Shown here: piece by piece, positions 29,529 through 44,500 of the stretch
How the letters are laid out: each line of letters opens with the position of its first letter
Numbering within the stretch: position 1 is the first letter of the stretch
NCBI RefSeq assembly: GCF_037042905.1
Contig: NC_087252.1
Location: 35,574,556-35,638,555 of the forward strand
Direction: 5' to 3'
From: Lytechinus pictus
Lineage: Eukaryota; Echinodermata; Echinoidea; Temnopleuroida; Toxopneustidae
DNA length: 64,000 nucleotides
Made by a program: the position numbers and the translations under genes
The notes under the pieces: generated by a model
Databases searched by the model: none
What the model was told of the DNA's origin: nothing
The model's input: only the letters and a program-made list of their open reading frames with translations

Positions 29529-32500
29529 TCTTTTTGGGGGAGGGTTGGGCGAACAAATGTCACAGAGTCCCTTGCCCCCCCCCCATCAGCTTTTTTGAGG
29601 ACACGGGCCACCGCCGAAGTGACAAGCTAGGCCAGCGTTGCCGATTCTCATCCCCAAAATCCCCACATTAAAAAAAAAAAAAAAATTGGGGGATTGTTGA
29701 AGTCTTTGGGGATGAAAAATAAATATTTGGGAATGAAAATAATGCAACTTAATTTTACAAATTTTCATGGGGGTTAATTTGGCAACGACCTCTATACCAA
29801 AAAGAGTGGTGTTTTAGATGCAAGAAAACGCCATTTTCACACACAGATTTTCAAAAATTTTCCCTACTGTATGAGGGGGGACACCCCCCTCCCACACCCT
29901 CCCCCCTCGCTCGCTCCGCTCGCTTGGACTCGGTCGCTACGCTCCCTCGCATACCACCCTAACCCCCCCCTTTATAAAAACCTGGATCCGCCCCTGCCAG
30001 CGTTGGAGCAATATTCCAAAAATATGTATTCCTATAGAATTTTTAATTTGGAACTTTAGGAACTAAAAAGCACCTTTTTACCATAATGGTGTATGTACAC
30101 TATTAGACAGTCATCACTTCTCTTTAACTCATTTTAACTCTTTGCACGCTGAATTAATTTTGGGGGGATAATAATGACAATTGTTTCCATGTTATTTTCT
30201 TTAATTCAAGATATCCATATTGCACCATTTATACTTATTATTATTACTATATAGATGTTATCCAAGAACTACTGCCTTTTATTAGCTTATCTAATTTGAA
30301 GATAGGGTAGAAAACTAATTATTACAATTGTTGAATTTAATTGTACGAATATGCAAAATTGCAACATCAGCGCGCAAAGGGTTAATTGCATCTTACAAAA
30401 TAATATTAAGAATATGTGCATGCAACATTGCACTTTCATGTAAATATAATAGTTGATGCAAGCCCATTACTTCTCCTACATGTACTACGAGTATCATATG
30501 AAGCCAACTCAAGCATCATGAACAAAGTGCATCCAGGCTTTCCTATCGGGCATTAAAATGTTTGGTCAGATGACTTTAAGACTTGTCCTCCTAATAATGC
30601 TATTAATTTATTTCATGTTATTTCAAGCCCCCTCTAACATGTGCCTTGTAGTCAAAGGTGAGTCTTCCAATTCAGTCATCAAAGCGGGCTATATCTTCTC
30701 TTGAGAAATTTATTTATTTTGAACTTAAATGATTCATTGATTTTTAACTAGCAGTAGGAGTGGGCTATACATGGGTCAAAAATACTTTTTTTGTAATTTC
30801 ATTATGACAACAGTTTTTTTTTATTCCTTGTAATGTATCTCAACATGAAATGACAATATTTTTTGTCTCGGGTCCGAGAAAAAAGTGTGCCGAGCCAAAA
30901 TCCAAAATGGCCGCCAAAACCCCCTAAAATCACAGTTTTAGCCACAACTTTTTTATTTGGTGGTCAATTTCTCTGGTTTTGGTGTCTATTCATATGTTTT
31001 GGGGGGCAGGCAATTTGTTTTTCCTATAATTAGTACTTTTAAACCATTATTTGTAGAGTTAAAAGGTAATTATACCTAAATTTTCCCATTTTTGTAGCCT
31101 TTTTTCAGCCAAAAAGTAGGTTTTATCATCCTGGGGTTCTGGGATATGAGATGGTATGAGGTCAACAATAGCAAGCAGCTTCATATAGCTATATTGCTTT
31201 TATTCCTCCACTTTGGGTTTTACGAATATTTGTAAAATATATCTTATTAAATAAAAAAATTTCAATTATCCATTGGGGCTATACAGTATACAATGTACTG
31301 TACATACATACTGCACTGCATAAATGCATTGGCCACCATGACAGATAACAATGCTTGTATAAACTATAGTGTCATAGAAATGAGCTCTCAGGTTTAGAAT
31401 AAGATGCCTCAGAAATTGAAGATATGTTTTGTCTCAAAAATTGAGGACATGTTTTGTCAAATACGTTATTCAGGGGGCGGAGAGAGGTAATATACACTGT
31501 AGCTTTTCTGGGCCCCGTTGCATAAAAATTTACCATTATGTTAACTTAACTTAATGGTAACTTGCATGCAATCCTTGATTCTGATTGGCTGTTGATAAGC
31601 GTTACCATGATACTAGTAGTTACCTGACCCCATAAACATCTACAGGCCAGTTAGACACCAGAACCAGGTAAAAAAAGCCTCCAAATGAAGAAGATATGGC
31701 TAAAAATGTGTTGTACCTATATGATATATACATGTATGTGATATTTAAGTGCAATTTACGTTGCTGGTTTCATCATGTACATCAGCTGACAAGGAATCAA
31801 ATTCACAATCTAATTCTAAACCATTGAAGCTCATTTCTATGACACTATAGTTTATATACAGGCCTTGACATATGCCATGGTGGTCAATGCATGGATATAT
31901 GCAGTGTAGTACATATGTACAGTGCATTGTACACCGTATAGCCCCTATGGATAAATGACATTTTCTTTTATTTGATAAGATATATTTCACAAATATCCGT
32001 AAAACCCAAAGTGGAGGAATAAAAGCAATATAGATATATGAAGCTGCTTGCTATTGTTGACCTCGTACCATCTAATATCCCAGAACCCCAGGATGATAAA
32101 ACCCACTTTTTGGCTGAAAAAAGGCTACAAAAATGGGAAAATTTAGGTATAATTACCTTTTAACTCTACAAATAATGGTTTAAAAGTACTAATTACAGGA
32201 AAAACAAATTGCCTGCCCCCCAAAACATATGAATAGACACCAAAACCAGAGAAATTGACCACCAAATAAAAAAGTTGTGGCCAAAACTGTGATTTTGGGG
32301 GGTTTTGGCGGCCATTTTGGATTTTGGCCCGGCACACTTTTTTCTCGGACCCAAGACAAAAAATATTGTCATTTCATGTTGAGATAAGGTAAAAGGAACA
32401 CAAAAAAACTGTTCCCACAGTAAAACCAAAAATCACCCATTTATAGCCCACTCCTACTAGCAGATTAGTTTATTGTTTTATTTATTTTTATTGATTTATG

Positions 32501-35500
32501 CATTCATTCATTCATTCATTCATTCATTCATTCATACATTCATACATTCATCCATTCATCCATCCATCAATCCGTCCATCCATCCGTCCATCCATCCATT
32601 CATTCATTCATTCACTCACTCACTCACTCACTCACTCACTCACTCACTCACTCACTCACTCACTCACTCACTCACTCACTCACTCATTCATTCATCTATC
32701 TATTCTTTGATATTTTATTTTTCATTTGATATTTATTTTTTATTCTTATACTGATTATTTTATTGTCTACTAAGTTTATTATTTGATTTATTTAACAATT
32801 GATTGATCAAACCATAAATTAGTTAGTTTATTTGTTTGATATATCTATTACTTCATTTGAGTATTAGTTATTATTTATTTTTGGTTCACTTGCTTTTTAG
32901 TGATTCATCGGTTTTTCATAATTTTTTGTCCAGTTATAGTTTATTTTGTTTCATTTATTAGTTGTTACTTGAATATCTAATTAATGATACTGTCCAACTT
33001 TTTGCTTAAGTCAGTATTAGTTTGTTTCCTTCAGACTGTCGCCATATCTTTTTTTCAACATTTCATCTTTCGTTCTGTATATTTATACACCTTTGCGTAC
33101 TCTGTCGCACATGTGTATGGCACACCGATGACACTCTTTAACCCATTCTCCGGAAAGAGACCTTTTCGCAGGTACTTGAAATTAGATTAGAAAGAAAAAA
33201 AATGTACTGATAAATCGATGCCATGTCCAGTTAATACCACAATGTACATGTATGTACAATAAAAAAAAAGTTGAAAACAAAAACTGGAGATTAAATAAAC
33301 ATATAGGTTACAAGATACCTCTGATTGCACTACTTGTACATTTCATTATGCTACATGTATTGATAGAGAACAAAAAGATGAGGGAAATCCGGTTTCAGTT
33401 ATTGTTTATATCATGCTGTGCACATCACATTAATTCCTTTTCACAGTTCAATGAGTAGTTTTGTAATTTCGTCATTCTGTGTTTGATTCTCATTGTGAGT
33501 GCAACATTTGATAATGACTTAGGCACTTGTAATGTACATTGTGTCCTACATGTCGTACAGCTTGAAGGTTAAGTTCACCCTGCAGAGGAAAATTGATTTG
33601 ATTGAATAGAAAAAAATTTAAGAAGCATTACACTGGAAATTTCATCAAAATTGGATGTAAAATATAAAGAAAGCTATGACATTTTAAAGTTTCGCTTATT
33701 TTTCACAAAATTGTTATACTGTATGCACAACTCAGTGATATGCAAATGAGAGAATCGATGACGTCCCTCACTCATTATTTCTTTTGTTTTTTTATTGTTT
33801 GAATTATACAATAATTCAATTATTACTGATTTGGCAATAAGGACCCTCTTGTTTGAACCACAGAAAATTGAAACAATGGCAGTTCCACATGTTCAGGGAG
33901 GAATAAATGTTTGTCTCACATGACAATGAGGAGAAATTATAATAATTGATATTCTATGTAATGAAATACAAAAGAAATAGTGGATGATGTCATCGGTCTC
34001 CTCATTTGCATACTGACCAGGATGTGAATAAAACTGTTTTGTGAAAGTAAGCAAAATTTAAAATGTAATAAGTTTCTTAATTTTTCAACCAATTTTGATG
34101 AAATTTTTAGCATTATGATTGTTTGATTTTTCTCTTTTTATTCAAATCAACTTTTGGTTGGGGTGGACTTGTCCTTAAGTCGTCGCATTTATTACAGTAT
34201 CCCATCTGTCAAAAATTTAGCAAGTAATTTCCTGGTGCTTTTTATTGCTTTATGCATACATGTATTAACACAAAGAGCAATATTTTTACCCCCCCCCCAA
34301 AAAAAAAAGTACAGAAAAATAAAATTCATCACTAGTAAGATTTTTTTTCTTCTCTTATTCAAATTAACTTTTGGTTGGGGTGGACTTGTCCTTAAGTCGT
34401 CGCATTTATTACAGTATCCCTCCTGTCAAAAATTTAGCAAGTAATTTCCCTGTGCTTTTTATTGCTTTATGCATACATGTATTAACACAAAGAGCAATAT
34501 TTCTACCCCCCCAAAAAAAAGTACAGAAAAATAAAATTCATCACTAGTCAAAATCATGAAAGGTGTAAAATCATTAAAGGTCAAGTCCACCCCAGAAAAA
34601 TTTTGATTTGAATAAATAGAGAAAAATCAAGCTAGCACAATGCTGCAAATTTAATCAAAATCGGATGTAAAATAAGAAAGTTATGGCATTTTAAAGTTTA
34701 GCTTATTTTTTCACAAAACAGTGATATGCACAACTCAGTGACATGCAAATGAGTGAGTCGATGATGTCACTCACTCACTATTTCCTTTGTTTTTTTATTG
34801 TTTGAATTATACAATATTTCATATTTTACAGATTTGACAATAAGGACCAACTTGACTGGACCATATAGTATTAAACAATGCTAATTCCACATGTTCAGTA
34901 GGAATTAATTGTTTTTTCACTTGACGATGAGGAGAAAAATAGAATATTCCTTATTTCATATAATAAAATACAAAAGAAATAGTGAGTGGATGATGTCATC
35001 AGTCTCCTCATTTGCACACTGACCAGGATGTGCATATAACTATTATGTGAAATTAAGCGAAACTTCAAAATGTCATAACTTTCGTATTTTCCATCCGATT
35101 TTGATGAAATTTTCAGTGTTATGCTCGTTGGATTTTTCTCTTCTTATTCAAATCAACTTTTTGTTTGGGTGGACTTGTCATTTAAAAAGAAATGTGAATT
35201 AAAACATGTGTGCTGTACTAAGGACTAGGGAATTTGAATGAACTTTGCTTCTTTTCCCATTCATGAAATTATGAAAAGTAATTAGATTTGGAATGACTGT
35301 ATAAAACTTGTAGCTGGCTGCAATATGGCATCCAATCTCACTTCAAAATTTAATTCCATTCACTAACTTGGAAATTACTCGCCAACGTAAGAGGGGTTTT
35401 GTGTATACCCTATCACTTTATCTGACCGTATGGGGATTCAACAACATGCATAATACATTAGGTTTGTACACTCAATCCGTATTCCAGCGAGAATGGCTCT

Positions 35501-38500
35501 TAGATTTTTATCAGGCTTTGAAGTGGTTTTCTACTATACTGTATAGGTTGCTAAGTGGTTCTTACCTCTGTATATATTGTACTGTAGCTGGGTAGGCAGC
35601 CAAACTCAGTCATGACACTCCTCTCTCTTGCTGCAGTTATATTTTCCCTACAGTGCCCACACAGCAATTTGCAAGCAGTCATTTTATGCATCTCTATATG
35701 AACAACCAGGGGAGCGTTTCATCAACATTTTTGTCTGACAAGTTGTCAGATCTGACATCTTTCCTTGATTCTGATTGGCTGAGAGGTACTGTTACTATGG
35801 TAATTGTCGGATAAAACAGAACTTGTCGGACAAAGTCCCTTCATGAAACGCTCCCCTGTTTTAACAACTTTCAAAACTGCAGTTTTCAGCTTGCTTAACA
35901 GCGACAGTAGGGGAAATGTAACTGCACCATAACTCTGCATTTTCCATACGCAGCTCTTTATGATATTCCATATATGTTTTAGAATGTGAGGCGATGTCGC
36001 ATATATTTTATTCTCTGCAAGCATTCACGTGTATCACTCTTTTCTTGTGAGTTCTTTGCACTACATGTATTATCTGGGCCCCGTCTTAACAAAGAGTTGC
36101 GATTGATCCGATCAACCACAACTATGGAAAGCCAGCAACGTCAACATGAAAAATGCATGTTTATTCAAATTATTTTCTAGACATTATGTATAATCGTACA
36201 TTTATCGTTTTCTTGACAATTCAGTGTGCTACTCGTTGTTCACAAAGTACATTGTGCAAATTTTTTGAAGAAAAATTATGACCTTGATGGATTTCCATAC
36301 AGTTGACGGTGATTGGATCAATCGTAACTCTTTGTAAGATGTTGCCCTGTAATGACATTGTAATGGAAATGATACATAATGTCTTAGGAAAATATTTTTT
36401 GTTTTGTTTAGAGAAGATGATTAAACCTGAGTCGTGTATAAAACATAATGCTTAGCAACTGATTGTTAGGCAGACCTATGATTTGTACGATTGATTGCAT
36501 TGACTATTGTGTATGATCAATTGTAAAATCAGCACTATGATCAACTACTATTAGTGTTGTGTAATGGAGTCCAGGAAATGCCATTGGAGTGGGTATGATC
36601 CCCCTGTAAATTATATAGATTGCCCAACATGTATCATTCAGAGTTGTGAATGAAATTTCGATGCTCCCCTCTAATATAACCCTGCCAACACTGCTGAGCT
36701 GGGTTACGACTATGGTAACTTTACCATTATGGCAACTAAAATGGTAACAGGGCTCTGCAGCTAATCACAATCAAGGTTTCTGAGGTAGTTACAATATATT
36801 TGTTAGTTATAATATATTGCTTTTCTATGATCCATGGCAAAAGAGTAATCAATATATCATGTTTGTTATGTAATGAAAAATGTAATGCTATTGATATGAA
36901 TCAAATCAAATCAAAAGTTACAATTTTGGCACATTTGCAATGTCTGTATGTCTTTATGCAACAGGCTCATGTTTTGGGGGAGTGTTTTCATTAAAAATGG
37001 TCCTGCCTTTTATAATTTTAGTGACTGATTTTCGCAGTGAATCAATAAATAAATTGTTCCCAATGTGTTTATTTTGTTTTGTTTTTCAGTGATCAAAGCC
37101 AATGGTTTGTTGGTTCGGAGTGGTGGTAGCAGCAGCAGCAGCGACCCATATTGCATTGCCATGCTAGATCAACCGCCTCAGAGATACAAGACAAACACCA
37201 TCGTTAATACTACCAATCCGTTCTGGGATGAACACTTCTTGTTGTAAGTTATGATGGTCGTGGTGATTGTGATGGTGGTGGTAGTGGTGATGATGATGTT
37301 GATAACAGCGATGGTGATGGGTATGACGATCACAAACACGATCGTTAATACTACCAATCCTTTTTGGGGTGGCCACTTTTTGTTGTAAGTGATGATGGTG
37401 GTGTTGCCGGTGATGATGATGATGGTCATGATGATGGTGTTGAAGATGATGATGGAGATGATAATGATGGAGATGATGATGATGGAGATGATGATGATTA
37501 TGATGGTGATGAAGATGATGATGATGGTCATGACAACAATAATAGCAATGACAACGATGATAATGATGGTGATAACAATGATTATGGTCATGATGACGAT
37601 AATTATGATGATAATAATGTTGATGATTATTATTATTGTGATGATGATGATGGTGGTGGTAATCTTGAAATCTGGACTGTGATGATAGATGTAGGTAGTT
37701 GATACACATTCCTGGATGAACACCTCTTGCAAGTTTCTATGAAGAGGAGGAGGATTAGGATGCTGATGATGATGGTAATGATGGGGAGGAAGGTGATGTT
37801 GCTGTTGATGAAGATGGTGACGACAGTGATATTAGCAGTATTGATACTGTAGATGATCGCTATATCAACACATGGCTTCCATCATGTTTATATACTTTCA
37901 ATCATTAACGTGGCGAACCTAGGCTAGAGATACATTTCCAAATCTCTCCTTTTCTTATTTTTCACAGTCAACTAAATAATAACTCAAGGGAACTGCGCTT
38001 TGAAGTATGGGACAAGGGAAGCGAAAAAGGAAGTGATGGTAAGATTCAGTGATAATTTTATGTTAACATTATTCAGTGCTCATATTGATAAAAATCAGTC
38101 TGCATTAAAGAACTTTACTGTATAAAGAGTAACAACATAATATAAACACATAAAAACAGTTATGTTCTTTTTTTTTAGCCTACTTTTACACTTGCAGGTT
38201 AATTACATTTCTTCTTAAAAGCCGTCACAGTGAATTAGAATGAATAAATTCAGATGATCCATCACTGAACAAGGAATCCCAAATACAGAAGAATCAGGAT
38301 TAATCAGTAGTACCGGTAGTGAGATCCCTGGAAAATTGTAATGTTCAGTGGTTTATAATCAATCTCTCCCTCTCTCTAGATTTGTTCTTTGGTGAGGCTC
38401 AGGTGCCGGTGGATTCTCTGGAGCACATGCGAGGTAGCAGACATATTTTACCACTGAGTGGAGTAACGGGGGATGGAGAGACCGTCAAAGGGTCTCTTAC

Positions 38501-41500
38501 TGTATGGGTAAGTGGGATAACAGACTCGATCTAGTGTTCTTTGTAAGTCTATGGTTGATCTTACCACTGAGTGGAGTTACAGGGGATGGAGAGACCGTCA
38601 AAGGGTCTCTTACTGTATGGGTAAATGGGATAACAGACTCTATCTAGCGTTCTTTGTAAGTCTGTGGTTGATAAGTCATATCGTACCATTGAGTGGAGTA
38701 ACGTGGGATGGAGAGAGTCCGTCAAAGGGTCTCTTAACGTATGGGTAAGCGGGATAACAGACTCTATCTAGTGTTCTTTGTAAGTCTATGGTTGATAAGT
38801 CATATCTTACCATTGAGAGGAGTAACGTGAGATGGAGAGAGTCCGTCAAAGGGTCTCTTACTGTAAAGTGGGATAACAGACTCTATCGAGTATTAATTTG
38901 AAGGTCTGAGTGGAGTAACGTGGGATGGAGAGCTAACTTGCTCTGTAATTTGTTGTCTGATGTGGTGCAAGAAAGTGTGCTGTTCGGCGCGTTCTTTGAC
39001 CAACACGACAAATTCTTAAATCTGTCTATGCTTTTTTTTTTGGTGTTTTTGTCTAGTTCCTATTCATGGAGTCGGCAGAGCAGAATACCGAGATCAAACC
39101 AAGACAGCCTGTCTCACCCACCAAGCGAGTAGAGACGTCAAGAAGCATCGCCCCAGACGGTACAGTCATCACCATGGTAACAACGACAACAGCCAAGCCC
39201 AAGCCTGGGGAAAGGAGATCTGGATCTAACGGTAAGAGAAAGATTGTGCTGTGGACTGTTTTTTAAGGTTGTTTCTAAGGGGGTGTTGCAATTTGCAGTC
39301 GATTGCATATTCTTCTAGCTAAATTGCAATTGATGTATTAATTGTAACTAGCAAACTTGATTTTTCTCCTGTGGTTAAATTGCAATTGATGTATCAATTG
39401 TAACTAGCAAACTTGATTTTTTCCTTCTGTGTCTAATTTGCAATTGATGTATCAATTGTAACTAACAAACTTGATTTTTTCTTCTGTGGCTCATTTGCAA
39501 TTGATGTATCAATTGTAACTGTAGCAAATTGACTTTTTCTTCTGTGTCTCATTTGCAATTAATGTATCAATTGTAACTGTGGCAAAATTTACTTTTCTTT
39601 CTGTAGGCTTCATTCTTTCTGAAAATCTATATTTGTTGAAGCACCAATGAGGGATGTAACGACAGGAGCATCCCTTCCGACCCATCAAAGACCAGGGCCC
39701 CGTCTTACAAAGAGTTGCGATTGGTCCAATCAATCGCAACTATGGAAAGCCAGCAAAGTCAACACATAAAATGCATGTTTATTTTATTTTTTCAAAAAAT
39801 TGTAGATATGAATGTATATCCATAAATTGATTGATTTCTTGACAATTTAATGTGATCTCCTTTGTTTACAAAAGACATTTTGCAAATTTCCTGTAGAAAA
39901 AATTATGACACTGATGGATTTCCATAGAGTTACGATTGATTGGATCAATCGTAAGTCTTTGTAAGACGGGGCCCTGGGGTATACCCTAGCGTTGAGGACT
40001 GGCAGACTGGTCTCATCAGTTATTTAGTCACACCCTCCACTATTTTAACTACCTTAACCCATCTTAGTCTTCATTATTTTTCATCTATCTCAATAGAAGC
40101 ACCAATGAGGGTTGTCACAACGGCAGCATCCCTTCCGACCCCCCAGAGACCGGGGGTATATCCCGACGGTGAGGGCGGGATGGACAGGTCTCATCATTCT
40201 ACCGGTACTCAATCTTTGGATGTACCAAGGCAGAGAACATCTTCAGGTAATGACCTTTGACATTTGAATTCCTTCCTCTGTGTTGCAAAGTTTGCTGGAG
40301 TTATATGGAACTGTTAATGAGTTAAGAACATTTCATGAGAGTGGTTTCCACCTGTGAAATTTGCTTCCTTTTACCTGGATTCTGCTGCCTGGTGTAACCA
40401 TAGCCCCGTATTCTGAAGTCTGTTTCATTTTGAGCCGTGGGGGGTGTTTCACAAAGATTTAAGTGTGACCAATACCTCGGTCACATTTGCTCTTCGGCGA
40501 GTCTAAAACAGCCGTTTGATTCAATTTTATTCAGAACATCTATATGAAGCTGGTACAAAAAAATGTTAAAACGGCTGTTTTTGACTCGCCGTACGGCCGC
40601 CGTAGAGCTAATGTGACCGAGGTATTAGAGTCGCACCAAAATTCCCGGCTGCGTACGGTATAGAAGCCATCAATCAGATTGCGCGTTACATATCGTGTAC
40701 GCGTCGGCATTTAAGTGCGACTCTAAGTCATACTTAAATCTTTGTGAAACACCCCCAGGGTTTTATTAAAAGTTAATGCTGAAATTATTTGAAGTATGGT
40801 AATATATTAAAATCTTGTTAACATTATAGGTGTTTTTTTGGTATAAAACTGTATTATTTCGTCAATCTTAAATGGGGAAGAAACCTTACCGTTTCATTTA
40901 TTATTCATAAGATGTTATAATAGAATTGAGCATCAAACTTGCTGATTAATTAAACCTCTACAGATTTATGTCGTCATTATCTGCTATCCATAGTGAAACT
41001 ACAGGCTCTCCAAAGTGAATCCGCAACTTTAGATTAAAGTTTGCAGGCTGTATCTTTTATTGAACATGTGATTTAGCTTAATTTTCTACTTAAAATTGTC
41101 TCCTTTTGGGCTATCTTTGTATCATGTAATACTGCAGGGATCCTCGTTGCTCTTGAAAATATAAAGGGCATGTTAGAATTTTCCCAATTGAAAATGATTT
41201 ACAAGTCTTGGTTATGAATTAAGAAAGACATTACTGGTATCAATATGTTTGCAGTTCAAAGCAGGAGATAGGAACAAAAAAACATGGACAACATTTTTAG
41301 CAAAATTTGAATTTTACAATGTATGTTTAGGTGGAATTAATTGCCTTAAAAACAACAACAAAGGTTAAAAACAAAGTTCTTGATTTGGATCAGAATATGC
41401 CTGAAGTCAAATGATTTTCTGACTTTTTTAATAGGTCAATCTAATACTGGTATGGGTGCATCTTCGTACATCTCATAACCTATTAATTTGTTTGCCGTGT

Positions 41501-44500
41501 TTCGTATCATTTCATCTAATATATCATCTAACTTTCATAATAATGATTCCATTTGCATCATGGAATAACAGCTACTCAAACTCCTGGTCCAAGCATTATA
41601 ATCAGAGGTTTGTTTGGATGTTCAGTAAAAACACTTTTCATGTCTATTTTTTTGCCGTCATCTCGATAATTCACTGTTAATGGTGGCTCACACCTTTGCG
41701 TTTTAAGATACGAGCTACGCATGCGCGAAATCAGTATTGAAAACACTAGTGGAACCAGAGTGAAACTTATGATTAAACAGTAACTTACCTACAACTCAAT
41801 CAATATAGTAAAGACTGTAATCTTAGCTTTGAGGCAAAGGGAGGCAGGGTAGGGCACATAATCCCTAGACTCTCCGTTACTTCATGAAATGAAGATCAAA
41901 CTTCAAACTCAGGTAAGTTCTCGTTTAATCTATACATTTTATCTCGTAACTTAGGTTAGCCGAAAAACAGTCATACGCAGCCTAACGCAAATTCCTGTGC
42001 AGCAAAATATTTGGTTGCAATCACAACTTTGCCTACGAGCTCGCCGGAGCTGGTACAAACTTGCACGCAGTAAAGCAATGTAATGCAAGCCAAAGTGGGA
42101 TAAGACGAGGTAAATCGTAAGCCGCTCACTGTTGCTTGTTGTGGCACATCCCTGGTGGCAGTTGCTGACTTCCAATTGTTATTGCTCCTTGTCTTTCCCT
42201 TGTGAATTTCGGTTGCATTCAGTTGTGGATGTTTGAAAAGGCGTCAATCTACTGTCTTACTGAGCTAGAACGCAAGGCCTCTGCGTTAGATTGTGTGTTG
42301 ACTGTGTATCAGCTCATTTCATCGCATTGCGTTGTGTCTGACTGCGATTATCTATGTTTGGGCAATACGTTGCTGACCGCAAACTCAAAACGCAAAGGTG
42401 TGAGCCAGGCTTTAGCTTTTGTTATAGTTATGATATTGCACTATTAGTTTTCACATATTAGCAGGCACCTTTCCATTGGTGTGGTCTGGTCAGTCAATAT
42501 TGTTTCTGAAGATACAAGATTTTAATCATAACAAAATATGTTATTTATAGGGCATCTCAAAGCTTCAGCTTTGTGATGATTAAAATCTTGTATCTTCAGA
42601 AACAATATTGACTGAACATGTGAACTGAGATTATGAGGGTGCACATGGGTTGGGGGGCAATAATGAACTTCAAGGTAATAATTGATATACAGATTATAAA
42701 ACTTGTGTTTTCAGTTTGGTTTGAAAAAAATCAACCAAGTTTCTGTCACAAAATCTCTGAGAAAAGGGAATTCTCTAAGTTGATTTTTATGTAATGAGGT
42801 CTACAGCAAAATGATTTCATCTTTCATTGGGGCTCTTTGAGGAAGTTCTTGTTAAAAAAAAAAATTCTTGACCTGATCTTGCTACATTTAGTTCTATATT
42901 GTGGAGTGGATTAGAGTGCTTAACTCAACCAAGTTTGTATCTCCCACATTCATGAATTACTGCTAGTTAAATCATCTCTTTCTATTCAAATAAACTTTTT
43001 GATGGGGTGGACTTGTCCTTTTTTTATGTAATTATTGATATACAGATTTTAAAACTTGTGTTTTCAGTTTCGTTTGAAAAAAAATCAACCGAGTTGCTGT
43101 CACAAAATTTCTAAGAAAAGGGAATTCTCTAAGAGTTTTTTTATCTTATGAGGTCTAAAGCAAAATGATTTCATCTTTCATTGGGGTTCTTTGAGGAAGT
43201 TCTTGTTAAAAAAAAAAATTCTTGACTTGATCTTGCTACTTTTAGTTCTATATCGTGGAGTGGATTAGAGTGCTTAACTCAACCAAGTTTGTATCTCCCA
43301 CATTCATGAATTACTGCTAGTTAAATGAAATAGGTTAAATTTAGGGGACAGGGAGTTTACATTTTCTTTTTTAAAGCTTGAGATGTCAAGCCTACCACGC
43401 TCGTAGCAGATGAGAGTGGGAATTTCGCACAATCTTCTGAAGCTTTCCATTGATTAACAGCTTTCTTCTATTTCAAGCACGTATTTACCATCGAGATATT
43501 ACATGTTCACTGACTAATAAGTTGTTCACAAGCGCTAGGCATCTTCTTTCTGCACGTCTCTGATCTAGACTTGTCATTTTACATTGTATCTGATGGGTGA
43601 TGCTTAGTGATGATCTTTAGATGCTTTCTTGTGCTATGTATTATGTTTTTCAGCTATCTTTCTTCTGTAAATGTTGCACAACTGTAATTAGCCAGTATGT
43701 CATGGAAGTTGAAGATTCAAACCTTAGATATAGTAGATTTATCATGGTTTAGGAGATGAATATACATGTCGGTCCATTAAGTTTGGATTGTCAGGGTCCA
43801 ATTTGACGACTGAAGTAATTTTTAGGAAGTAACTTCTGAAGGTTTCAATGGCGAGGGAAAAAAGAATGTAGAGGTTTCTGGGTATTCCATGTATTCTTTT
43901 GTAGGCATATGTTGGTCCTAAAGAGGATCATGAAAACTCCATTGAAAAGGATCACCCAAACTTGACGTTCTAAGCCCCAGTCACATATAGACACGGATCC
44001 TCACGGATCAACACGGCAACGCCGGCATGATCCGGGGAGGTCCGGGATCGTTTTGCCCCGGATTAAATGTTGATGACTGTAAACACGGCATCTACACGGC
44101 ATCTTCACACGGATCTACACGGACCATGCCGGCAGAGCACGTCGTCAACACGGACCTACACGTCAGCAACACGGACCTACACGTCAGCAACACGGACCAA
44201 CACGTCAGCTACACGGATCAACACGTCAGCAACACGGACCAACCCGTCAGCTACAAGGACCAACACGGACCAACACGTCAGCAACACGGACCTACACGTC
44301 ACCAACACGGACCAACACGTCAGCTACACGGACCAACACGTCAGCTACACGGACCAACACGTCAGCTCAATGACCAACACGACAGCTATATTGACCAGCA
44401 CGGCAAAATGAAAATCTGCTCATAATAATGAGCTGATATTTATTTATTTTTTCTCATCCTTGTCGCAACATTATATTATGTTGTTTTTAAAAAAGATATC

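Noticed and set aside
32473..32754. HSFIHSFIH- and LTHSLTHS-repeat frames
   Set aside because: CATT/CACT microsatellite translation.
37164..37732. Open frames of 181 and 184 aa on the minus strand and others on plus
   Set aside because: Translations of an ATG/GAT repeat next to exon 6; His-, Ile- and Asp-rich only.
41433..41450. Tiny exon between exons 10 and 11
   Set aside because: AG and GT occur in a compatible phase, but the tract is poor and the exon would be about 16 nt and break the frame match with exon 11.
44027..44425. 132-aa and 114-aa frames with NTDLHVS-like repeats
   Set aside because: The protein repeats mirror the CACGGACC DNA minisatellite inside a TIR element; readable in several frames.
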